Source of the DNA: Paenisporosarcina macmurdoensis
GTDB lineage: Bacteria; Bacillota; Bacilli; Bacillales_A; Planococcaceae
DNA: 64,000 bases
Assembly: GCF_042658845.1 (NCBI RefSeq)
Contig: NZ_JBHSRI010000002.1
Span: 310,001 to 374,000, forward strand
Reading direction: 5' to 3'
The notes below the pieces were generated by a model. That model had not been told where the DNA came from. It saw nothing but the letters and a program-made list of their open reading frames with translations, and did not search any database. Shown here piece by piece: positions 43,487-51,838 of the stretch. Both the position numbers and the translations under genes were made by a program. The first letter of the stretch is position 1, and each line of letters opens with the position of its first letter.

Positions 43487-43535
43487 AAAAACAGGCGGAG
43501 AAAAATGATTCATTTTTCTCCGCCTGTTTTTATAG
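43487..43535 (+). terminator. strong intrinsic terminator
   Basis: Stem of about 20 bp (AAACAGGCGGAGAAAAATGA and complement, loop TTCA) with T5. Confidence 0.95.
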
Positions 43536-43868
43536 TTTTACTTAAGAATCTGATAGATGCCTTCACTTTTAATAGGTTGTTAGCTAATGCCACAATCATT
43601 ATACGTTGCTTTTTTTACGTAAAAGAACACTTATTGGTATAGACATCAATAACACTTGTAGACCACTTTTTATAAAAAAATCATGATAGATTGACGTGGT
43701 TGCATAACTTAAGATTAAGCAGAAAAAAGAACAAATCAAGAAGCGTGTGTTCAAAGATTTCTACGGATATACGCTTTTCGAGCATGCCATTAAATAGGGG
43801 AATGCCCTTATATTTTAATTTGAAAAGCAAAAAGAATATTTTTACAATGTTCTTTTCGCTAATTTAAC
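43536..43868. other. intergenic region without a gene
   Basis: No frame with a ribosome site. At 43824-43860 a minus-strand hairpin (AGCGAAAAGAA with TTCTTTTTGCT) could end the coat-like gene to the right. Confidence 0.5.
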
Positions 43869-44309
43869 TTATGGTAATCTCCTGAACGACGATAAAACAG
43901 AACCCATCTGCCTTAACGTATTTACTCCATTTGATATTTTCCCTGCAGTATTCATCATTTGATTTATGTTCCCCCACATACTAGGTCTCTGTGAGTAATA
44001 TTCTGCTTGGGGTGGTCCGAAATATTGATTTTGTGTAACACCTCGAGGTCCCTGAAAAGCTTGCTCAGGGTACGGTTGGACCTGTCTTGGATCCTGATAT
44101 ACAGCTTGGAATTGTCTTGGATCTTGATATGCACTTTGGAATTGTCTTGGATCCTGATATACAGCTTGGAACTGTCTTGGATCTTGATATGCACTTTGGA
44201 ATTGTCTTGGATCCTGATATGCTCCTTGGAACTGTCTTTGTTCCCAATAATTTGGTCTAGAGTATGATTGGTATGGCCATGAATTCGGATTTTGAGGATA
44301 AAATGACAT
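43869..44309 (-). CDS. repeat-containing YppG-like/spore-coat-like protein
   Basis: A 146-residue hydrophilic protein rich in Gln, Tyr and Pro. After MSFYPQNPNSWPYQ come five 10-residue repeats of the type FQSAYQDPRQ, then a Gln/Tyr/Pro linker and a helical end, NQMMNTAGKISNGVNTLRQM. The end recalls YppG-type and small coat proteins of spore formers, but the link is weak. The true start at 44309 has a perfect AAAGGAGG; a longer frame upstream is an artefact. The repeats are encoded by a 30-bp DNA array. Confidence 0.75.
   Translation of the reverse strand: MSFYPQNPNSWPYQSYSRPNYWEQRQFQGAYQDPRQFQSAYQDPRQFQAVYQDPRQFQSAYQDPRQFQAVYQDPRQVQPYPEQAFQGPRGVTQNQYFGPPQAEYYSQRPSMWGNINQMMNTAGKISNGVNTLRQMGSVLSSFRRLP
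44076..44225. repeat. five-unit 30-bp coding minisatellite
   Basis: Five 30-bp units, each starting TTGGA and containing TGTCTTGGAT, with a partial sixth. Two variants alternate (ending GCACTT or ACAGC), so part of the array has a 60-bp higher period. In frame with the coat-like gene on the minus strand. Confidence 0.92.
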
Positions 44310-44782
44310 ATTCTTCACCTCCTTTCTTTTATAGCTCTCAAGTCTGTCCTTTGATTGACTGATTTTTGCATAAAAAAATATATAAGCGCCTTCTTCGTGT
44401 CGAAATTTATAGGCAACTTCCTTTATATCATATGAGATAATCAAGTTCTTGACTGGACAAACTAATAGGTAAAAGAAGGAAATCCGTTACTTCATTCTAG
44501 AGATGCGTTAGACAAGTACATAGAGTAATTAAATCCTCATCAAAGTCATTCAGAAAAATTTAAAGAAGCAATTTCATCAAATAAAACACAACATGTTCAT
44601 TATCTGTTCTCTCCTTTTAGCCAATCATAGAAGTTTTCATAATGCCTTATCGATTCCATTTTTTTACACGATGTCGAAGATTTTACCTAAACTGATTCAA
44701 ATAATGGGGTAAAATTGGTAGGTTTTTAATATGGACTTATATTTGGTCCCAGGGGCTGTTAGACCTTATTTCACTTCTATTA
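44310..44782. other. 470-base region with a possible decayed coding remnant
   Basis: Around 44490-44630 a plus-strand frame reads SRDALDKYIE, stop, LNPHQSHSEKFKEAISSN, which looks protein-like but is interrupted and has no start. The rest shows no structure. Confidence 0.4.
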
Positions 44783-44828
44783 TAAAAAAATAGTAGTACA
44801 AACCAAGGGAATTGGTTTGTACTACTAA
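44783..44828 (-). terminator. terminator of the lipoprotein gene
   Basis: Perfect 16-bp stem TAGTAGTACAAACCAA with its complement, loop GGGAA; T7 on the minus strand. Confidence 0.95.
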
Positions 44829-44843
44829 TGGTAAGTTGTTTTT

Positions 44844-45563
44844 TTATTTTTTTGCGGCAACTGTTTCGCCCATTTTTAAGAATGCATCTGTTAAATTAAC
44901 GCTTTGTTGATCAAAAATAGAAAGACGAACAATAAGGTTACCTTGCTCAAAAACATAACCTGATACAGTACCTAATTCAAAAGTTGTTTCAAATCCAATT
45001 GGATTTACAACACCTTCACCTTGAGGCAATTTGTCTTTAGCAATCTCAACGGGTTCTTTACCAACACTAACAGCTGCAATCGTTTCGACCATATTATCAG
45101 CGATGATTTGATAGGATGCATCATCTTTAGAAATCGTTTCAACTCGCATAAAAACAGCTGGATTTTCATCCAAGTACAGTGAATCTTTATTAGGTTCTTC
45201 ACCTGTTAAAGTATAGCCATCTAATTTATATAGTGAATAATTTTGCTCATCACTATCCGTTAATTTAGCAGTATCTTCTTTTACTTCTTCATTTACTGAA
45301 TAAGTGAGTGTCTTTTCAGGACCTCTTTCTTCGGAAGCGGGTTGTTGTTCCTCAGCAACTTCTTCAGTCTCTTCAGTTTCTTCAACGGACTCTTCAGTGT
45401 CTTCAACACCCTCTTCAGCCGTTTCCTCACCATTCGTTTTATCAGTTTCTACTTGAGTAGTAGATTCATCCTCGTTACCATTTGATTCATTAGATGAGTT
45501 ACATGCGCTAAGCATGGAAATTGCTAGTGTTAGTGATGCAAATAAAATCCAGGTTTTTTTCAT
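44844..45563 (-). CDS. acidic-linker lipoprotein of unknown function
   Basis: A 239-residue surface lipoprotein. The signal peptide ends in LSAC (Cys21). Residues 22-85 are a Glu/Thr/Asp-rich linker with repeated EETEE-type runs. The folded C-terminal part (90-238) contains VFMRVETISKDDASYQII and NLIVRLSIFDQQSVNLTDAF; I do not recognise a family. GGAGG precedes the ATG. It is next to a CPBP protease gene on the same strand, but a gap of 49 bases leaves co-transcription open. Confidence 0.8.
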   Translation of the reverse strand: MKKTWILFASLTLAISMLSACNSSNESNGNEDESTTQVETDKTNGEETAEEGVEDTEESVEETEETEEVAEEQQPASEERGPEKTLTYSVNEEVKEDTAKLTDSDEQNYSLYKLDGYTLTGEEPNKDSLYLDENPAVFMRVETISKDDASYQIIADNMVETIAAVSVGKEPVEIAKDKLPQGEGVVNPIGFETTFELGTVSGYVFEQGNLIVRLSIFDQQSVNLTDAFLKMGETVAAKK

Positions 45564-45612
45564 ATTAATATTCCTCCTTTGAGTAGTAGACGTGATGTCG
45601 TGTTGTTATGTT

Positions 45613-46227
45613 TCAAGAGTTTAGAGGTAGTACTAGAAATAAGAGAATTGTCATAGTGATATGAGCAATTATGATGAGTGGCATGCTCTTTTTCCACTCA
45701 TACAAAAGACCCCATAGTATTCCTGAAGTAATTGCTGCAAGAACACCTAACCAAAAACCACTAAATGCCATGGACAATCCGAAAAGTAATGAAGCTACCA
45801 GTACTGCAAAGAATGGGCTCATATAAGCTTTTAATTTTTGTTGGATAAAACCACGCCAAAACAGTTCTTCACCTGGTGCAATAATCAACATTAATAATAA
45901 ATAGTGCCACACTGTGGTTGGTCCGTAAACACTTAAAAATCCTTCTACAGAAACTGCTGCTTGATCAGTAAATATTGAAGCAAATCGATAAGCAGTTGCT
46001 ATCAATCCATATGTGAGTGTACCATATCCTACACCGAAAACTAAATACTCCCAAGTTTGCACATCATCTTCCATCTTTACTAGAACGAATGATAAGGCCA
46101 TAAATAATAGCATGGTAAATGTATACATATACCAAAAAATAGATTCGTTTAAAAATGTGAGTAAAAGTAATACATAGACTACACCTAGCCAGACGGTCCA
46201 TCGTAAGTGAGGAGCTAAAATATTCAA
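45613..46227 (-). CDS. CPBP-family intramembrane glutamic protease
   Basis: A 204-residue membrane protein with about seven helices. The catalytic motif is GEELFWRGFIQQ near residues 96-107 (EExxxR); later helices carry SLLFGLSMAFSGF and the last conserved His/Asn region ends in IIIAHI. CPBP (Abi) proteases cut peptides within the membrane; roles include prenyl-protein processing and bacteriocin immunity. The target is unknown here. AGGAGG precedes the start. Confidence 0.9.
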   Translation of the reverse strand: MNILAPHLRWTVWLGVVYVLLLLTFLNESIFWYMYTFTMLLFMALSFVLVKMEDDVQTWEYLVFGVGYGTLTYGLIATAYRFASIFTDQAAVSVEGFLSVYGPTTVWHYLLLMLIIAPGEELFWRGFIQQKLKAYMSPFFAVLVASLLFGLSMAFSGFWLGVLAAITSGILWGLLYEWKKSMPLIIIAHITMTILLFLVLPLNS

Positions 46228-46267
46228 CTGTGAAACCTCCTATAAACCGTATTAATCAGAATCATTT

Positions 46268-46489
46268 TTAGTCTTCATTAGTAATGGGTGAAGACTCTTC
46301 TTCTTTAAGGTATACTATTTTATACCGTTTGTGATTAACAACTGTTTTTTCATCAACCTCGAGTTCCTCAAAGTTATCCATAATAGAGATGTTTACGATA
46401 ACCGAGTTTTCATTCACTTTTTCTACAATTCCTTGCAAGCCATCTTTAAACTCAATTATCGATCCAACTGTTGCGATTTCCACAAACAT
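46268..46489 (-). CDS. DUF2187 protein (YkvS-like)
   Basis: A 73-residue small soluble protein. The central part, VGSIIEFKDGLQGIVEKVNENSVIVNI, has the KOW-like beta fold typical of DUF2187, known from B. subtilis YkvS; function is unknown. Translation starts at ATG 46489 or GTG 46483; GAAGGAG is 4 or 10 bases upstream of these. It lies between the CPBP gene and a divergent small gene. Confidence 0.82.
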   Translation of the reverse strand: MFVEIATVGSIIEFKDGLQGIVEKVNENSVIVNISIMDNFEELEVDEKTVVNHKRYKIVYLKEEESSPITNED

Positions 46490-46604
46490 TCAGCTCCTTC
46501 ATGCGGTCATACTCAATAGTTTGCATTAAATTTTTTCAGACGTAAAGTATTTTCTGAAAACATCATTAAATCATATTCATTATTATCAATAAAGGGGACT
46601 TAAG

Positions 46605-46793
46605 ATGACTACTTATGAACAACAACTAGAAGATTTAAAAGAAGGAATCGTAACTTCCATAACCATTGAAAAAGAAAAATTTCTAGAATTCCGTGAAGTT
46701 CTAATTCTAAGAGAAGACTTTAAGCATTTTCGTGGTATTGCAAAACAGGGTGGCATTGTTATTTATACGTATGAAAAAAGTGCAAGAAGTTGA
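46605..46793 (+). CDS. small conserved-looking hypothetical protein, 62 aa
   Basis: A soluble protein, MTTYEQQLEDLKEGIVTS to IVIYTYEKSARS, mixed helix and strand pattern, no cysteine, no membrane segment. AAAGGGG lies 7 bases before the ATG. I do not recognise the family. It is followed by a Spo0E-like gene about 90 bases on, so it may share its transcript. Its clean ribosome site and length argue for a real gene. Confidence 0.65.
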   Translation: MTTYEQQLEDLKEGIVTSITIEKEKFLEFREVLILREDFKHFRGIAKQGGIVIYTYEKSARS

Positions 46794-46885
46794 AAAAAAT
46801 GTCGTTTTAACGGAACAAAAGTATACTTGTTCTAAAAGTTTCGTGTATAATATTGGATAATAAGGTTTGTTAAAGGAGGTATAAC

Positions 46886-47059
46886 GTGACAGAATCAATT
46901 CTTGAGGAACTAGAAATTACAAGAGAAAAAATGATTCAATCTGCACTTGAGAAAGGTTTTGGAAACGTTAATACCATCCAACTTAGTGAAAAGGTAGATC
47001 AACTATTAAATGCCTATCATAGGAAAAACTATCCGAAAAATCCGACTTATCATATGTAA
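46886..47059 (+). CDS. Spo0E-family aspartyl-phosphate phosphatase
   Basis: A 57-residue protein from a GTG start behind a perfect AAAGGAGG. It contains an N-terminal helix (LEELEITREKMIQSALEKG) and the motif region LSEKVDQLLNAYHR, which corresponds to the SxxLDxLL signature of Spo0E-like phosphatases. These remove phosphate from Spo0A and delay sporulation. Val replaces Leu in the LD pair. Two orphan sporulation-type kinases are also encoded in this window (22263, 40946). Confidence 0.83.
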   Translation: MTESILEELEITREKMIQSALEKGFGNVNTIQLSEKVDQLLNAYHRKNYPKNPTYHM

Positions 47060-47065
47060 CTTATC

Positions 47066-47097
47066 AAAAACTAAGCGCATGCTCGCTTAGTTTTTTT
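47066..47097 (+). terminator. intrinsic terminator of the Spo0E-like gene
   Basis: Stem AACTAAGCG with CGCTTAGTT, loop CATGCT, then T7. Confidence 0.88.
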
Positions 47098-47098
47098 A

Positions 47099-47262
47099 GA
47101 TATAAGAAAGTATAAGTTTCTTCAAGCTACACCTTTTAACTTAGAGTGGCTATGTCTAGCTCCAAGCACAAGCTCGCGGGCCCCTTTGTGGGGTCAGAAA
47201 GGCGATTCGCCTTTCTTCATTCCAGCGCCGGTGTCGAGCTAGAATGCGCTTTCCGCTTTTCT
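47099..47262 (-). repeat. dispersed intergenic repeat, family 1, copy 2 (inverted)
   Basis: Reverse complement of the element at 26519-26680. On the minus strand it reads AGCGGAAAGCGCATTCTAGC, GAATGAAGAAAGGCGAATCG, CTTTCTGACCCCACAAAG, GCTTGGAGCTAGACATAGCC and AAACTTATACTTTC. It lies immediately after the Spo0E-like terminator. Confidence 0.88.
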
Positions 47263-47352
47263 TATTTGTAAAAAATATCTGATTTGTATTTATATTCTTA
47301 ATAATCCAATTCAATCTGATATACTTACACAATTGGAACAGGGGGTTTTACT

Positions 47353-48291
47353 TTGTCAAAATTAAATCAATTAAGAAAAACATTAAATGATGCAATCGTA
47401 GGCCGAGAAAAAGAAATCGATTTTATGTTAATTGCATTAATTCAAGGGGGTCACGTGTTACTAGAAAGTGTGCCTGGTTCTGGTAAGACGATGATGGCCA
47501 AATCATTTGCCCATGCATTTAAAGGAAAGTTTAAACGTTTACAGTTTACGCCAGATGTTTTACCTTCAGATGTCACCGGCATTAGCTATTTTGATCCGAA
47601 GACACAAGAGTTTATCATGCGACCAGGTCCTGTAGTGACAAATATATTACTTGCAGATGAAATTAATCGTGCTACTCCGCGAACACAATCAAGTCTTCTT
47701 GAATCCATGGAAGAAAAGCAAGTGACAATAGATGGAGAGACCATTAAATTGCCAGAGCCATTTATGGTAATAGCAACTCAAAATCCAGTAGAGTCACAAC
47801 AAGGAACTTTTTCATTGCCAGCAGCTCAGCTAGATCGTTTTTTGTTTCGTATTGAAATCAATTATCCAACCTTCGAAGAAGAGAGAAAGATTTTAAGAGA
47901 GTTTAGTCAATCACCAGGAGAAGTAAAAACCTTATCCATCATTGAAATTGAAGACGTTCAACAATGGCGAAGTGAGGTTAGGAAGATTACCGTTCATGAC
48001 GACATAGAGACATATATTTTACAAATCATTCACGCGACTCGACAGCATCCACAAGTGGAACTCGGGTTAAGTTCCCGTGCTTCACTTGCACTTCTTCACG
48101 CTGCTCAAGGACATGCTTTCATTAAGGGACGTTCTTACGTTATCCCGGATGATGTCAAATTGATGGTAGAGCCACTTTCTACACATCGTCTAATGTTGTC
48201 GGCTGAAGGCATGTTAATACGTGAGCCAGCAGACATTCTTCGAGAAATCATTGAATCCGTTCAAGCACCTGTTGAGGCAATGGTAAGATGA
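47353..48291 (+). CDS. MoxR-family AAA ATPase
   Basis: A 312-residue AAA+ chaperone-like ATPase. Walker A is ESVPGSGKTMMA, Walker B LLADEINRATPRTQSSLLE, and sensor 1 ATQNPVESQ. MoxR proteins with DUF58 partners are thought to aid folding or activation of protein complexes at the membrane. The start is TTG, 7 bases after GGGGG. It overlaps the DUF58 gene by 4 bases. B. subtilis yeaC-yeaD is the likely counterpart. Confidence 0.93.
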   Translation: MSKLNQLRKTLNDAIVGREKEIDFMLIALIQGGHVLLESVPGSGKTMMAKSFAHAFKGKFKRLQFTPDVLPSDVTGISYFDPKTQEFIMRPGPVVTNILLADEINRATPRTQSSLLESMEEKQVTIDGETIKLPEPFMVIATQNPVESQQGTFSLPAAQLDRFLFRIEINYPTFEEERKILREFSQSPGEVKTLSIIEIEDVQQWRSEVRKITVHDDIETYILQIIHATRQHPQVELGLSSRASLALLHAAQGHAFIKGRSYVIPDDVKLMVEPLSTHRLMLSAEGMLIREPADILREIIESVQAPVEAMVR

Positions 48292-49472
48292 TTTGGCAAC
48301 GAGAATATTATGGAGCAACCAAATCGAATTGGGTCCTTACTATTATTTTTCTAAGTTTTACGATGTCAATTATTCTCGTGCAATACGTTGCGGCAGGAGT
48401 TTTTTGTTTTTTAGGTGTCATAGCGTTATTGCAAATCTATTATTTTAAACAGGTTGGACAGACATTGACGTTGCTTAACAACAAAAAGAGGAGTCGCTTG
48501 TTTAAAGGTGGTCAATCAAACTGGGAATTAACTTTTGAAAACAAGGGACTCCCTATTTGGAATGGACAACTGAGAATATATTTTCAAGACGCGGTAAAAC
48601 CACTTGTTAATTTGCAAGTAGGTCATTCTCAGCTCATCGAAATTGTGGTTCCTTTAACGATTGGAAGAAATGAAGTGGTGACAGTTAAAATACCAATCGA
48701 AGGTCAAAAAAGAGGACTATCTAGACTCAAACAATTGGAGTTAACTGTCCCTCACTTATTCGGGGAAGGGTCGGTCTTACTTGTTCATAAACCTCTATTA
48801 TTAATGGAGCAAATGGTCTATCCTCGTATGTATCCGTTAAAGAATATGAGAAAAGCTTCCCCGTTAAAACCCGGCGATAGCGAGTACAAACATTCCTTAT
48901 TCCAAGACTTATTTTCACCTGTTGGTACGAGAGATTATCAACCAGCAGATCAGTTTCATCATATTCACTGGAAAGCCAGTGCAAGAATGCAAAAGCTCCA
49001 AACGAAAGTTTTTACACAAGTGGCAAATGAATCCGCCTTACTCGTACTTAACGTGGTTAACCGTTATTCCATTATTTCGGATTTAGAAGAACGAATCGAG
49101 GAAATTGCTTCTTTCGTTGATTATTACTACCGAGAAGGAATACCATTTGCACTCGCCGTGAATGTCAGGTCTTTTGGGGTAACGCCTTACTTGTACTTGC
49201 CTATAGGTGATGGGCAAAAGCAACGTCAAAAAGCGATGGAGTTGCTGTCAATTCTATCGAAAAATGATAATACAATGCCATTTACTCGGATGTTGTCACA
49301 TATGGATATGCATGAGAACTTGCCTGTATCAGTTGTTATTTTCACACATGATGCAAAAGAGATGGCATCCTATGTAGCGAAGTGGTCGAAAGATATTCAT
49401 GTAAAGGTAAGAGTAAATCAAAGTCTTGGAGGTGAAATCGGTTGGAAAGAACAGCCCCTTCAAGGTCGTTAG
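48288..49472 (+). CDS. DUF58 domain membrane protein
   Basis: A 394-residue protein with two N-terminal helices (about 14-55) and a DUF58 domain. The hallmark is SPVGTRDYQPADQFHHIHWKASARM near residues 205-230. The C-terminal half resembles a von Willebrand A fold without an obvious metal site. DUF58 proteins pair with MoxR ATPases; the function is not settled. It begins ATGA at the stop of moxR and overlaps the next gene by 31 bases. Confidence 0.92.
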   Translation: MIWQREYYGATKSNWVLTIIFLSFTMSIILVQYVAAGVFCFLGVIALLQIYYFKQVGQTLTLLNNKKRSRLFKGGQSNWELTFENKGLPIWNGQLRIYFQDAVKPLVNLQVGHSQLIEIVVPLTIGRNEVVTVKIPIEGQKRGLSRLKQLELTVPHLFGEGSVLLVHKPLLLMEQMVYPRMYPLKNMRKASPLKPGDSEYKHSLFQDLFSPVGTRDYQPADQFHHIHWKASARMQKLQTKVFTQVANESALLVLNVVNRYSIISDLEERIEEIASFVDYYYREGIPFALAVNVRSFGVTPYLYLPIGDGQKQRQKAMELLSILSKNDNTMPFTRMLSHMDMHENLPVSVVIFTHDAKEMASYVAKWSKDIHVKVRVNQSLGGEIGWKEQPLQGR

Positions 49473-50686
49473 TGCAATTTGAATCATTTGGGAAGTTTTT
49501 GCAAGATGCATGGTTAGCTTCATTTGTTTTGATATTCCTGCCGAGTGAAACATTACTATCGACACCTTATTTATGGATTGCAGTGTTATTTGGTATTGCC
49601 TTAGCAGTTAATCTTTTGTTTATAAAAACCGGATATCAAATAGCCATCACGCTTGTTGTTTCTGTTATTGTCGGATTAACTGTATTTTTATTTGACGCTC
49701 CATTTTGGCTCTTTGTGGTCATTATTGCTTTTTCAATTTGGCGAGTTCAGGAGCGGTATGCAAAACTACAAGAAGACGCTACGCATGATGGTTCTTTTTT
49801 TACATTACTCGTAGTGATGTTTGCTTTATCTTATTTTTTACTAACGGTTTTAAATAAGACACAAGCAATTCAAGATGTAATCATCCTAGTTCTTGTAGGC
49901 TCTGTCTTGTTCATACTAGATCGAATAATTGTCCAATGGTTACGATCAAAAAATGCAAATCATGTACCATTTTCGAAAGTGCTTTTCATTTACTTCAGTA
50001 TTATCACTTTTGCAGCAGTTACCTTTGCTTTAATGGTTGGAATAGGTAGCAAGGCTCGAGAATGGTTTGTCATACTATTCGGGAACATTATTGAATTTGT
50101 CTTGTATCCGGTTGGTCTGTTGTTTGTATGGTTGCAAAACATCTTTAAGCGATCCATTAATCCACCAGAAATTCTTGAAACTGCTCGAAAAGGTAAAGTA
50201 GATGTAAAACCGGAACAAACACAACAAGTTGAATGGTTAAATGCACCTGGAGACTTCCCTTGGACTACCATAGTTGTTGCAGTTAGTATTCTTGGGATTG
50301 CTCTACTCGTTTGGCGTTTATCAAAAAACAAAATAGAAACAAATGTAGTGTTGAATGACCAAGCACAGTATGACAGGGAAAGAAGTGAACTTGTTATTGT
50401 TGAAAAGCAGTCATCAACAACATGGCTCTATTCGATCGATACGAACTTGGTACGAGATAAATACAGAGATTTTGAAAGGCAAGCTGGACAATTTGGTTTT
50501 AGTAGACAACCAAATGAGACAGTTCGAGAATGGTTTAAACGACAAGAGTGGCAGGTTTCTGAACGCTTCTATGAGGTCTATGATATGGTTCGTTATAGTG
50601 GGCAACAAATGGATGCTGAAGATGGAGAATGGTTTATGATTGAATTGCAAAAACTTTTATTAAAATATTTTGATAAAGAGGTTTAG
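49442..50686 (+). CDS. membrane protein with C-terminal DUF4129, no transglutaminase core
   Basis: A 414-residue protein. About seven hydrophobic helices (25-215), then a loop, a last helix near 280-297 and a cytoplasmic DUF4129-like end (RDKYRDFERQAGQFGFSRQP, ETVREWFKRQ). In related clusters the third gene is usually larger (over 700 residues) and has an extracellular transglutaminase-like domain between the helices; none is seen here. TTG start with GGAGGTG 7 bases away, overlapping the DUF58 gene. Confidence 0.82.
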   Translation: MERTAPSRSLVQFESFGKFLQDAWLASFVLIFLPSETLLSTPYLWIAVLFGIALAVNLLFIKTGYQIAITLVVSVIVGLTVFLFDAPFWLFVVIIAFSIWRVQERYAKLQEDATHDGSFFTLLVVMFALSYFLLTVLNKTQAIQDVIILVLVGSVLFILDRIIVQWLRSKNANHVPFSKVLFIYFSIITFAAVTFALMVGIGSKAREWFVILFGNIIEFVLYPVGLLFVWLQNIFKRSINPPEILETARKGKVDVKPEQTQQVEWLNAPGDFPWTTIVVAVSILGIALLVWRLSKNKIETNVVLNDQAQYDRERSELVIVEKQSSTTWLYSIDTNLVRDKYRDFERQAGQFGFSRQPNETVREWFKRQEWQVSERFYEVYDMVRYSGQQMDAEDGEWFMIELQKLLLKYFDKEV

Positions 50687-50748
50687 AGAAAAAGAAATGT
50701 GGGCATATTATAATTGAACACAGCAACATTCTCATTTCCCCCTTTTTA

Positions 50749-50789
50749 TAGGACACATTTCCCGAGAGGAATGTGTCCTACTTTTTTTG
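50749..50789 (+). terminator. terminator of the MoxR-DUF58 operon
   Basis: Stem TAGGACACATTTCC with GGAATGTGTCCTA followed by T7. Confidence 0.92.
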
Positions 50790-50942
50790 TGTACATATGT
50801 TTTTCCATCTATTAAAATTATGAAATTTGCCAGAGGAAATCAAAAATAATATTCCTGTTTTCGGAATGTTCAGATGCTTAAATCTGGGAACTTTGTTAAA
50901 CTAATAGACATTAGAAATGATTCATAACTTGGAGGTTATATA

Positions 50943-51815
50943 ATGAGTGATATAGTAAATGTAGGTTTTGTTGGCACAGGAGTAATGGGGAAAAGTATCG
51001 TTAAGCATTTACTTTCTGCAGGCCATGATGTATCAATTTATACACGTACTAAAGAAAAGGCACAGGACTTACTAGATTTAGGCGCAACTTGGGCGGAATC
51101 CCCGGGTGAAGTTGCTTCACAAGTGGAAGTCATTTTCACGATGGTTGGTTATCCATCAGACGTAGAAGAAATTTATTATGGTGATACAGGTATTTTTGAG
51201 AACGGCAAGTCAGATTTGATTGTTATCGATTTGACTACATCTACACCAACCCTTGCTATAGAACTATACAAAAAAGCACAATCACTTGGCATGAGTTCAC
51301 TTGATGCACCAGTTTCAGGTGGGGATGTTGGGGCTAAGTCAGGTGTATTATCGATTATGGTTGGTGGAGACAAAGAAGTTTTCGATAAAATCCAACCTTT
51401 GTTTTCCACGTTTGGTGAAAATGTAGTTTATCAAGGAAAAGCTGGAGCGGGTCAACACACAAAAATGGCCAATCAAATTGCCATCGCCTCTTCAATGATT
51501 GCAGCCTGTGAAGCAATTACCTATGCAAAAGAAGCGAAACTTGATCCGGAATTGGTTTTAAAGTCAATTACTACAGGAGCTGCAGGTTCATGGTCATTAA
51601 CTAATCTAGCGCCTAGAATGTTAAACGCTGATTATGAAGCAGGTTTTTACATGAAACACTTCATAAAAGACATGGGCATTGCTTTGGATGAGTCTAAAAA
51701 AATGAATGTAACATTGCCTGGTTTAGAAATGGCTTATGCCATGTATCAGAACTTGGCAGAGCAAGGTTTTGCAAATGAGGGGACACAAAGTTTAATAAAA
51801 GCGTACAACAAATAG
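50943..51815 (+). CDS. ykwC: 3-hydroxyisobutyrate-dehydrogenase-family oxidoreductase (YkwC-like)
   Basis: A 290-residue beta-hydroxyacid dehydrogenase. The Rossmann start is VGFVGTGVMGKSIVKHL, the substrate loop DAPVSGGDVGAKSG is present, and the catalytic lysine lies in GQHTKMANQI. It reduces or oxidises a small 3-hydroxy acid with NAD(P). Size and sequence fit B. subtilis YkwC, whose substrate is unclear. TTGGAGG precedes the ATG. An MFS transporter gene follows 23 bases on and is likely co-transcribed. Confidence 0.92.
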   Translation: MSDIVNVGFVGTGVMGKSIVKHLLSAGHDVSIYTRTKEKAQDLLDLGATWAESPGEVASQVEVIFTMVGYPSDVEEIYYGDTGIFENGKSDLIVIDLTTSTPTLAIELYKKAQSLGMSSLDAPVSGGDVGAKSGVLSIMVGGDKEVFDKIQPLFSTFGENVVYQGKAGAGQHTKMANQIAIASSMIAACEAITYAKEAKLDPELVLKSITTGAAGSWSLTNLAPRMLNADYEAGFYMKHFIKDMGIALDESKKMNVTLPGLEMAYAMYQNLAEQGFANEGTQSLIKAYNK

Positions 51816-51838
51816 TATGAAAATAGTGAGGTGTTAGA

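Noticed and set aside
44076..44237. possible CRISPR array
   Set aside because: The 30-bp units are directly tandem without unique spacers, and they are in frame with a coding gene with its own ribosome site.
44487..44632. protein-like frame SRDALDKYIE...KFKEAISSN
   Set aside because: Interrupted by a stop, without start codon; too short to assign as a pseudogene of a named family.
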